A DNA stretch of 64,000 nucleotides. It comes from Parus major (Eukaryota > Chordata > Aves > Passeriformes > Paridae). The stretch spans positions 107,486,130 through 107,550,129 of the forward strand of contig NC_031770.1 in assembly GCF_001522545.3 (NCBI RefSeq), read 5' to 3'. A program made the position numbers and the translations under genes. Under the pieces are notes generated by a model that saw only the letters and a program-made list of their open reading frames with translations, made no database searches and was not told where the DNA came from. Positions within the stretch are counted from its first letter, which is position 1; each line of letters opens with the position of its first letter. Below are positions 40,669-50,600 of the stretch, one piece after another.

Positions 40669-43042
40669 CTGCAGCGGGGCAGAGCACACAGTTACTGTCA
40701 CAGCCTCTGCTGCAGAGCCACTGCTCCCCTCCCCATCTCCCCCAACCCCAAATCACGTGTTCTAACCAAAGGTTAATGCACAACATAGAAGCAGCTGTTG
40801 GATCAACCACAGAAGGAAGCCAGAGTTCCTTCCCTCTTCCCCAAACCCCACAAGTCTTCTCCCATACTGGCCTTCCCACATGGTTCTCCTTCCCATTAAT
40901 CTCTTTTCCTTTCAGTGCTTAACATTCCAGTGTTCCCCTTCCCATACTTCATGCCAAAGCTGAAAAGGAGGTTGCAACTGCACAATGACTCAATAGCTAG
41001 AAGGCAAATTTTTACTTCTCAGATTCTGGAAAGTCATCTCTCCTTGCAGAGTGGACACTTTACTTACTTATTAAAAAATCAGGCACCTTTCCCTTGATAG
41101 TGTTCAGTTCAAGCATATTAAGTACCCTCAATTCATGTTTATCAGATAAAGTACTTCAGGTGAAGGGACACCCAAAGAGTCAAAACCAAAAGACAAAGAT
41201 CACTGTGCCTCTGGCAGGCATACAGCAAAACCTTCTGGCTATAAGGTCAGGAGTACTTGGACATCTGGTAGGATTTTAAGATGGACTATAAACAGCTAAA
41301 GAGCAAATTGTCAAATTTCCTAATAGCATTCCTGAAAAACCTGTCCAAGGTGCCAGAAGTCTCTCACAGCAGACACAGCACAGTACTGACTGCATTTGAG
41401 TCCATTTCTTAGTAACAGTGGAGGAATATCCCTGAGATGTGTTTCCTTGGGTGCTTCCCTGAAGCAAAACATCCAGATTCCAATTGATTAGATCACACCA
41501 CTTCAGTGAGCTTCCTCTAGTCCTTTTTAATCTTTTCCACCATTCTGTCTGTTACCACATCTTGCTTGTTTTGACTCATGTTTCTAGATTGTTTTCCCTG
41601 CCTTTTACTACTTGTTTGTTGTGAACAGAGCTACTCCAAGTTCCCTCTCCAATGAAGTTCTCAATTTTTCACCTCTGAAGTAAGATTCTGGTGTGTGGAA
41701 TTACTGGTACACTTGGAAATCACTGTGCTGACACTTTGTCTGTGAAGACAATAAACTTTAAACAGGCTTTTAGGCTATAATCTCCCCTGCCTGATTCTGG
41801 GAAGCCTTCAAAATTGAATTGAAAAGAGATTTACTTCAACTGATACAATGCTGTTCCTCATAAATAGTCACTTACTAACTATCTTTAGGTACATGAAATT
41901 GAATCTAACCAAAATCAAGAAAAAGGGAACTCTGACCAGAGAACACTTGTGCTACATGTTGCCAAACTGAAGATAATTGTAGCAAATCCATGGGGAAATT
42001 AAACAATAAACACATCCTCCATTAAAAAGCAGTACTTCTGTACAAATACTGAAAAAAACTGAACTTAATTCTGCAAAGGGCAGATAATAAGATCAGCCAA
42101 ACTGTGTGCAACCAGGATTTTACACCACTCAACACCTGTCTCTAACAGCAGTTGTACAGGAAGCATCCAGGAGGGATATCCCTGACCCTACCAACCACAG
42201 GCCAAGCTGTTGGCTGCTCAGAAACTTTCTAAAAGTTGGTACTTTTATATTTTATTTCTGTTAATGGATTTTCCTACCAAGAATCTGTCCAATCACTTTC
42301 TGAACACACATCACACACACACACACACTCTGAGCCTTCATCTGCAACCAGAATTACAGGCTGAATTTTACTATTACAAGGAAATCTACCTGGAATTTCT
42401 TCTTTGAGATATACTCTCATGTGACTATTTTATTTTTTCAGTAAATTATGCATACTCCTTGTCTGCCAAAAAAAACCCAACCCTGTGTGTGGAACACCTG
42501 GAAATAGATACACATAGATATACACGTATGTGTAATTTGACATTCTAGCAGGAAGAATGTGCACATCTTAGCAAGGCACTGAGAAGTGACACCTGTTAAG
42601 TTTTGTCTTTCAAACTGCTGTGTTCCTACTATTTTTAGTACTTCCTGACATTTACTTTCATTCCCTAGTACATGTATTGTAATATTAAATGTTGTGTGTT
42701 GCATGCTTCAATTTATGCACTCCTACATATATACTTTATATACAGTAAAAAGTTAAACCACACTCCAAGGAAAGCTTGAGACAGTCTGCTAACCTGCTTA
42801 AGATAACTCAGACTATTAAGTCAAACATGACAAAGTGTTTCAGCCAACAGAATATTCCCCATCTCCTCCTCATCTGTTAAACACTGCAGGCTCAGGCTGA
42901 GAATGTCATAGAAAGTTCTACACTGTTCCTAAACCTGTAAAGTGAAAGGACTCCCCCTTGCTAAATGAGAACCATCCTGCAGCTGGCTGGAATAGAAACA
43001 AGGCAGTTTACCCCCACAAACCACAGAGGAACACACACTTAC
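40669..43042 (-). other. ENPP4: ENPP4 last intron
   Basis: This 2.4 kb interval carries no exon that I recognise. It contains an ACACAC run near 42305-42330 and a block at 42323-42405 that partly resembles the ENPP4 middle exon region (see findings). No CR1 is evident. Confidence 0.8.
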
Positions 43043-43213
43043 ACTTGGAAAGGGACTCGTTCTGTACGATTGTCCAGCCTTCGTCTGCAACCAGAATTAT
43101 GGGCTGGATTCTCTTGTGATGGCGATAATGGAATCTGTCTGGAATTTCTTCTTTCAGATAAACCTTCATGTGGCTGTTGCAATTTTTGAGTAAGTTATAC
43201 ACATCTTCTTTGT
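43043..43213 (-). CDS. ENPP4: ENPP4 second coding exon
   Basis: On the minus strand the exon follows a CCTTGGCAG acceptor, completes an Asn codon split after LPRQ, and encodes [20 protein letters not shown] through [13 protein letters not shown], 56 full codons plus one base. The donor is AAGT|GTAAGT. It supplies the second part of the catalytic fold and matches mammalian ENPP4 ([26 protein letters not shown]) nearly throughout. Phases are 1 in and 1 out, as in ENPP5. NES is a possible N-glycosylation site. Confidence 0.95.
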
Positions 43214-44125
43214 CTGCCAAGGGAAATATTGCACATGAAACAGCTGGAAATTAACTCCTGTTTACTACAATTATCTGTCATTAAACCTAAGATCTATTAT
43301 TTCAAAATAATTATAAAAAAAACCATAGAAAGTTATTTTTTTTATGCCCCTTATGAAATGCTACTTTGGTTGAGGTGAATTTCAAAATTTGCTTTCATTT
43401 TAAATCAGACACCTCCCAGATGTGGGTTTGGACCTACAACTCAACTTACCATCTGGGCTTGAAGGGAAAAATTCAAGCAGAGAAATAACGAGAAAACAAT
43501 CACCCCCTCAAGTAGTCAATATTTTATCCAATGCAATATTTTTTTTTTCTTTTTTTACTGTATGAATCACTTCGTTCATTAGTCTGGCCACAGAGAGGCC
43601 AGCAATGTCATGATTTTAGACATGCCTGCTGGGGACTCCTCTGAGATACAAAAATGGAATTCATGGTATGAAATCTTAGGTTTCACTCCCAAAAACAGAA
43701 GTGATAAAGCAATCAAAGTTTGGACTAGATTCTTACTTGGAAGTTTACACAATGACATTTTTTATTCTGAATAAACACATGGGTTTATTTCGTGCTCAGT
43801 GTGAATTACAGCTGCATAGACTAAGTGAGCAACAAGAGGGCAGGCAAAATAAGTACCTATCTACTTTATCAACCACCTGCACCAGGGTCATGCTTATCAG
43901 CCACAGCAATTGGACAAGAAACTCTCCCTGTCCCACTGTTTGCCAAAACAAACTTCTAAATAAACCATCTTTAGCTTACTTCTTATGTCAAAGTTCTGCA
44001 ACATGAACTCCATAGGTTTTGCAAAAGATAAGAATAGTCTAGGATACTGCATACTTTTTAGAGTCAAGATAAACAAGATTTAATTCTCAGTATATGCCTT
44101 AAAAAATAACCAAACCCAAACATAC
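43214..44125 (-). other. ENPP4: ENPP4 intron
   Basis: This short intron of 0.9 kb separates the first two ENPP4 coding exons. It has a GTATGT donor at its 5' end and no repeat or exon that I recognise apart from T-rich runs near 43540. Confidence 0.8.
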
Positions 44126-44948
44126 TCTGCCTTGGCAGCACTGCAGCAACCGGAGTCCTGTCTATCAGGGTGTAGTTATTGCGCCCGAGGCATTCATCCA
44201 GGACAATCAGCTTCTTTGCAGAACAGGAGGCCATTCCATGGTCACTTGTTATTATGACATTAACAGTGTCCCACAGACCCGATGCCTTCAGTTTGTTCAT
44301 AAGGAAACCAATATGTTTATCCACTTCTTCCAGCACTTTGCTCATGTTCTGGGTGTCGTCTGGGCCGTACTTGTGCCCACTTGCATCCGGTTCTTCCCAG
44401 TAGAGCACAGCAAAACTGACTACTGGGTCAGAGCTGTTCAGCCATGCAACAATTCTCTCCACTCTCTCCTCAAATGTCACTGAGAAGTTGTACTTCATAA
44501 AGAAATGAGGGGTCGTGTTGTTGATTTTTACATCACTACCGGGCCACATTGCAGCAGCACTTGCTCCCTTTCCCTGTTGTTGATTTGTTACCCAAATTGG
44601 AACTGCCTCATCCCACCAGAAGGGATCTGAATCGTTGAACTGTGAAAATTTTTTCTTGGCATCTGCATCGTACATGTCATTAGCCACAATGCCATGGCTT
44701 TCCTCATACAAACCTGTCACTATGGTGTAATGGTTTGGGAAGGTCTTTGTGATAAAAGCATTCGTGACTTCTTTTACAAGCACACCATCCTCAATGAATT
44801 CCTGGAGATGAGGAAGTTTGTAGGTTTCCAAGTAATCAGCCCTGAAGCCATCAAAGGACACAAGAAGCAACCTGGGTACCGAGTCACCAGCTGACCGAGC
44901 ACAACAGAGAAGGATTCCAGTAAAAAATAACATCAGCATCGAGTTCAT
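44126..44948 (-). CDS. ENPP4: ENPP4 first coding exon: signal peptide and catalytic core
   Basis: ENPP4 is an extracellular membrane-anchored phosphodiesterase; the human enzyme on vascular endothelium splits Ap3A to release ADP and favours platelet aggregation (family knowledge). From ATG at 44948 (minus strand, A at -3) the exon encodes residues 1-274 plus one base. Residues 1-20 form a signal peptide (MLMLFFTGILLCC), then LLLVSFDGFRADY with Asp33, FITKTFPNHY with the nucleophile Thr69, YWEEPDASGHKYGP with Asp188 and His192, and TSDHGM with Asp236 and His237. NDS, NNT, NFS, NSS and NMS are possible N-glycosylation sites. The frame is open further upstream to a CTCAG acceptor at 44991, but that part has no ATG, so it is 5'UTR. 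The donor is CAGA|GTATGT. The exon has 823 nt, the same as in ENPP5. Confidence 0.95.
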
Positions 44949-44990
44949 TGTGGAGACTTTGAAGTGCTTCCAGCAGGTAATCAGATGCAC
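44949..44990 (-). other. ENPP4: ENPP4 5'UTR part of the first coding exon
   Basis: On the minus strand, AAATTTCTCAG directly before 44990 is a good splice acceptor. The 42 nt between it and the ATG are in frame and open but contain no ATG, so they are most simply the end of the 5'UTR. A separate non-coding first exon would then lie in the CpG island near 46.7 kb. Confidence 0.65.
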
Positions 44991-46479
44991 CTGAGAAATT
45001 TAAACAGACAAGGCATGTAACCAAAACAATTCTACTGTGACCAGTTTAACTAGCTATACATTATATACATCTTCCTTCAAGAGGGCAATTCCAAAACACC
45101 CAGTCTAAGCAACCACTCAAGTCAACAGCAGATTTCCCTACTGACTTCAGGGGTTTCTCACATATTGTCAGAGTTTTTCATATATTAAAACAAATGAACA
45201 GTGAGATTTTTTCCACTGCAGATTAAAGGAAAGGAAGAAGAGTTTTCTTTTGATAAGTTATTCCACTGTTGTGTGTGTCCTATTACAATTCTACATTCTA
45301 AGACAGAAAATCATTATTTTTCCTTATGTTCAAGCATAGGCACTTGTTCTGGACCCACATTTAAGAGTCCTCTGCAGCCCTAAATTCTTACTACACATCA
45401 CTGTTCAGATCAGAAGCCTATTTCCTACTATAATTGTAATTTTCCTTTTTCAGTTTCCACCCTCTAGAGCTGCTGGAAGGCTTTTCAGCCTTTTGACATT
45501 CCCATTTACTCATTGCTTATTCCAAACACAGAACTGCCAGGAGTAACTTCCACTTCTGCTTTCCTTCTAAGTTGCTCTACATCTACCATAACTGCATTTA
45601 AACCTGTCCTTTATATACCACACTTTTCTCTCTATAAAAAAAACCAAAATTAATAACCTTAGCTATGTGGTAAGTATTTCTCAGCAAAGAATGATTATTA
45701 TGAGTGCCAGGTATGATTTGTAAGCTTTTACCTCCTCTTAACGTCTTATATGTGACTTAAGCACTTTGTTTAGGAAGGTTCACGTGGAGGCTCTATAGAA
45801 TGATGCTCTCCGTCTTTAAGAGAAAGTGAAGCTCCAGGTTTCACAAAACCTTCTGCAATGTTGTTAGGGAGCGTATTTGCTTCTCAAGAAGAGCCCTATT
45901 ACTACAAATTTTCTCTTTATATTTCTTTTATCCTTTATCTTCCTTTATGTGCAGACAAACTGTGATTCTAGAAGGCACAGCAGCCGTCTTCCCAACATTT
46001 TTTACATCAACCCTTTCCCGCAAACTCCTTAAAACGGCAGGTTTAATTTAAAGGTATAAGGCGCTTTAATGTCAGCTGCAGCTTTAGCAGTGACGAGAAT
46101 TCCAAGCACGGGAAGCCACCCCCCGCCCCCAGAGGTTAAAATGCCTGCAAAAGATACAAAAGTTACAAGGATTGTTTAAAACAGCATTGAGGCATCTCTT
46201 AACACAGAGGACTTGGAGTACAAAAAACCCTTGTAAAGAAGAAAAAGGAGAAAAGAAATGGGAAGAGCAACGCAGCTGCCAATCACCGTTCGATGTCGTA
46301 CGGTGCTTTAAAAAGCAGAACCAGTTTTCCACAGCGCAGTGAGACGCAAACCCGCAGCGTTCGCTTCGAAATGCTCCAAAGCGATGTGGCATTACAAGTG
46401 CCACATACACAAGAGGCATGTTATAACCAAAAATTAACTCTACCCCAAACAAACCCAGCAAAACAACCCAGCCGTGAAA
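44991..46479 (-). other. ENPP4: Probable ENPP4 first intron
   Basis: No coding exon or clear interspersed repeat is seen. The sequence is AT-rich to about 46000 and becomes richer in CpG towards the island that starts near 46480. Confidence 0.55.
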
Positions 46480-46985
46480 GATCACCGGCACTAGACCACC
46501 TGCTCCCGAACCTCCCGACCGGATTTTGGGCTTGCTCGGCTCGGTCAGAACAGAGGTTGTTCCGCCTGCAAAGCGCACACACGCGGCACCGCCGACCAAC
46601 CGGGCGCTCCGGGTCGGTTTCCCCCGCGCCTGTCCCTTATCCGCACTCAGACCGAGCTCACCGCCCCCACAGCTTCCCGCCGAGGGATACCCCCGTCCCG
46701 TCCCCGCCAGGGCCCCACCGTGAGGTCCCGCTCCGGCTCCGCTCGGCCCGGGACGCGCGGGCGGCACCGGAGGTGACCGGAGGTGACCGGGGGCAGCAAG
46801 GGGGGGGGAAGGGGGTGCTCAGCGCCTGCGCACCCGCCTCCCGCGCAACCCCAACCGACAACTGACGGGCCTTGGGGGGGGCACGGGAGCTCCTCGGTGA
46901 GCGCGGCCTCCGCCCGCTGTGATTGGCTGCGGGCCCGCTGGCGGGAGATCCGATTGGCTGCGGTGCGGGGGGCGTGGCTGGATTG
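46480..46985 (-). promoter_or_regulatory. ENPP4: CpG island with two CCAAT boxes, probable ENPP4 promoter
   Basis: The stretch is dense in CpG and C/G homopolymers. On the minus strand it has two CCAAT boxes (ATTGG on the plus strand at 46922-46926 and 46953-46957), 31 bp apart, close to three helical turns and typical of NF-Y tandem sites. A GGGGGCGTGG box lies beside them near 46970, and GCCTGCGCAC near 46823 resembles an NRF1 site. The expected start of transcription would be a little further along the minus strand, about 46850 or below. GGCG|GTGAGC at 46662-46656 (minus) is one possible exon 1 donor. I infer the link to ENPP4 from orientation. Open frames of 130-230 codons on both strands here are CpG-island artefacts. 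Confidence 0.65.
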
Positions 46986-47049
46986 AACGGGGTGGGGAGC
47001 GGCAAGTGAGGGGCGGGCCGTGAGAGGGGTTGTGAGGAGGCCGTGAGGA

Positions 47050-47600
47050 TTTTTCAAAGTCAGAGCGTCAGTTCGATGGAAAAGAGCTCTGCGATCATCG
47101 AGTTCAACCTGTGGCCGATGACCACATTGTCAACTAGACTATGTCTATCAGTGCCATGTCCAGTCTTTCCTTAAACAGCTCCCGGTGTTTTCCTTAAACA
47201 CCACGTCCAGGGACGGTGACTCCACCGCTTCCCTCAGCAGCCCATTCTAATGTCTCACCACCCTTTTTGTGAAGAAGTTATTCTTGATGTCCGACTATAA
47301 ACCTCCCGTGGTGCAACTTGAGACTATGACCTCTTGTTCTGTCCCTGTTCCCAGGGAGCAGAGCCCGACCCCACCCGGCTGTCCCCTCCTGTCAGGGAGC
47401 TGTGCAGAGCCAGAAGGTCCGTCTTGAGCCTCCTTTTCTCCAGGCTGAGCTTCCCCAGCTCCTCCCTCAGCTGCTCCTCATCAGAGCTGTGCTCCAGACC
47501 CTTCCCCAGCTCCGTTCCCTTCTCTGGCCAAGCTCCAGCCCCTCAATGTCCCTCCTGGACTGAGGCACCCTGAACTGGACACAGCTCTCGAGTGACCTCA
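47050..47600 (-). mobile_element. CR1 LINE copy flanking the ENPP4 promoter
   Basis: The antisense CR1 3' region has AAAGAGCTCTGCGATCATCGAGTTCAACC, CACTGATAGAC-type and TGTCCAGTCTTTCCTTAAACA blocks, TTCTTGATGTCCGACTATAAACCTCC, AAGGTCCGTCTTGAGCCTCCTTTTCTCC and the CTGTGCTCCAGACCCTTCCCCAG block (47489-47511). It is the same type as the copy at 24590-25257 but inverted. The part from 47600 to about 47690 (GGATGAAGGGGTTGGAGCTG) may belong to it as well. Confidence 0.88.
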
Positions 47601-50600
47601 GCAGTGCCCTGCTGCCACACACCGGGATGAAGGGGTTGGAGCTGAGGGGAGCCATGAGGGCTGTGGGATGAAGCCCTCCCAAGCAGAGCAATTTCAGGGA
47701 GCTCAGGGGTTTGTGAGGGATGTGTTGTACCTCCAGACCGGGATGCAGCTGACTTCGGGGCTGTTTGCTGGGCTTCCTATTGTTGCAGAAGGGCCCCGTG
47801 AGGTGAGGCTGTGATGGGACACGTCCTTGGGAGTGTCCCTGTGTTTTCCCAGCACACCCATAGCCTTCCTTCTGCCTCCTTTGCAGGTGCCCGGTAGCCC
47901 CAGGCTGTCACCTTTCCGAGGCAGTGATGCTTTGTCAGCATGACTCCTCCATGACTCCATCTCCCTTTTGGTCACACAGCTCTGTAAGCTGGCTGTTCAT
48001 ATTCTTTCACACACATCGCCTTTTTGTGGTCTCTTGAGGAAAAAAATATTTTTTTTACCCTAAAATGCAGAATAAAATGGTCATGTGCTGTTGAATGTAC
48101 TCTTGAGTGCCACTGCAGCAGTGAGTGGTATAATGAGTTGAGATCTGTTTTGGGTCCTGGTGTAAGTTTGTTTCATAAATTAAGGCAAATAGTTTGCATT
48201 CCCATGGTTTTCCTTTTTATTATGAGAAGGGATTAGTAATTCTGCAAAACCTGTTAAGTTACTGGTGCTGAAAAACAATGAGATCAGCTCTATGTAAATA
48301 GACAAATGAAGCGTTCTTTAATAGCACAGAGCACAAGTCATCATTATTTTAAAATTCATCCTAAAAACTGAGAAAAATACACTCTTATGGCTTCATAACT
48401 GACTGAAGTAGATCTGAATTTCATTCTGTGTACCCTGCTAGATGTTTATTCTGCAGGCGGTGTAGATTTCAGCTTGTTTCGTACTAATGGCTTTCACATA
48501 TGTATGAGTTAGGCAGGTTTTGCTACCTGTATGTGCCAGCTGTAGAGTGGCTCTAAAATGTGGTACAGTAGGCTGAATAAAGTGGCACGCCCCTGATTCA
48601 CCTTGATTTATGAAATGTAGCAGGTGTGGCAAAATACAGGCCTGTAAAAGAGGAAAAAAAAACATCTCCAGGTGAGCTAGATAAGAGTTCTTGCAGCTAC
48701 TCACGTGTTACGTGTCAAGTTCAAGTCAAGGTCCTTGGGTGTTTTTTTTTTCTCTGAGTCTCTTTTTGGTTATACAAATTCAGCTTTGTGAATATGCACA
48801 TGACATCTGATCATGTGGAGGAGAGGTATGTGTCCTTTATAAATTGCTTTGTTGTATTGCCTTAAAAGTATTTGTTACTCAGAGTGAACTAGAACTCCAG
48901 GGAATGTGTAACAGAGCAAGTTCAATATTTTGACCAATTTCATCCATTTACAATTGAATTCTTGTTAAAATCTTTATGCACAGATGTAGACAACTTTTAA
49001 GCATTGAGGCTCTTTTGCCAGCCTACTTTTGCAGCACACTCATTCAGCTATTCACTAAAAGGTGTGAGTAATCTCTTGTTTACCCTTGCCCACGTGCTTT
49101 GAAAACCATTTGCAGTATTCATGTATTCACGAGCCCAGCCTAATGTGGTGTGCCCAGTTTGACACATCATACAGGCAGTGCACCACAGCAGCTCTGAACT
49201 GGTCTAGCCAATATGTATCTAATGAGTGTAATACAGCTTTTGGTTCCATTTACAGTGCTTGGCTACAATAAATGGGTGAGTTATATGTATGCTTACATTA
49301 AGAGGAGTAAAACTGGTCAATATACATTTCATGAAACCATAAAAGAGTAAGAGCTGTTAAGCTTCATTAGACCTTAAGCTTTTAGTGCCCATTTAATCCA
49401 AAGCATTGCTTGTGTATGGAGGCTACAAACAAAAAGAGCTCTTAACCTTGCTGTTTCTCAAACTGTGTGGAAGGAGATTCCTAAGGCTGCATGACAGGGT
49501 GATACAGAGGACTGTAGTGTCTCTGCTTTCTTTATTTCAGTTACCAGAGCCTCCACTGAAAACAGGCTTGAAATTGGGTTGCTGAGCTTTTCAAGGGTGC
49601 TTAGTTTCAGAGATATACAGGGTTGTTGAAATGATGCCAAATTTTAAAGGCAAACAAAAACGTTTTTCTTGAAGCAGTTAGGCAGATAAAAAGTTGGTAT
49701 TTCTTAGGCTCTCAGGTATTCCGATGGAGTTTCTGACCATGGCCTTAAAGATCAAATCAAGTAAAATTTTAAAAATGAACTGGAAGACCAGGAATAAAGG
49801 GCTTTGAATCATCCAAACAGGGAATAATTAGGCTCTGCAGCAGGTAAAGCAGGTTTTCAAATGTGTGTTGACAATGACTCCTGGTATTTTTAACAACTAA
49901 AAGCTGTTGATAACAGCTGATGAGAATTGAGTGTCCTGTGTAAAGTGGTTTTCTATTGTTTGTCTGGTTCCCAGTGGAGAAATGTCTGTTATATGCAGAG
50001 TGAAGTTTATGGATGGGTTTGCTTTAAATATGTTTTTTATGCAACCAGCAGCAAAGGAAATCTGGGTGAAGGTGAATCATCATTACTACAGGGGGGTCCT
50101 GGATTCATGAACCAGTCCCTCAAGACTGAAGAATCCGGATCAGTTTTAGCAGAGCAACAGATGGATATCTGGATGCCTGTTTCAAAGATGTGCTGACTCC
50201 TGTGTGAAATGTGTCATCCTCAACATCTACCAAACCACTGTCTACTGAAATAATTCTTTGGTGTGTTTGTTTTCCTTACTGCAGTAGAAATAGATACAGA
50301 TAAAGGAACAAAATGTGGGATAAAGTTTTGTCCTTTAAAGTTTAGTGCAGGATTGGCAGTGGATAGAGGATTACTGTTGATGAACTGTATAGAGATGAGG
50401 TGCTGCTAACAACAAAAAATAAAAGCTGAGTCTGGAAATGGTGCAGGAGTTTGTTTGTGGTTGATTTCATCCAGGCATTGAGTATGGCCAGGATTGAAAA
50501 CAAAGTGGTATGAATTTATTGCAAGTATCTTTTAATATGTCTCTAAACCATGACCAGTTTGTCTCCCAGAGCCCACGCTATAGTTTTGATAATGTCCTTG

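Noticed and set aside
40669..40879. Extension of the ENPP4 last exon upstream into the intron as one open frame
   Set aside because: The paralogous and mammalian junction falls at the Leu-Gly codon before GDHGYDN, with a CTGCAG acceptor there; the extension has no family resemblance.
44949..44990. In-frame extension of ENPP4 by 14 residues starting at GTG
   Set aside because: There is no ATG in the stretch, it begins right after a splice acceptor, and the ATG at 44948 starts a normal signal peptide and gives the mammalian length.
46084..47057. Open frames of 115-227 codons on both strands at the second CpG island
   Set aside because: Same cause: GC-rich, low stop density, overlapping on opposite strands, no domain. 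The region is better explained as the ENPP4 promoter.
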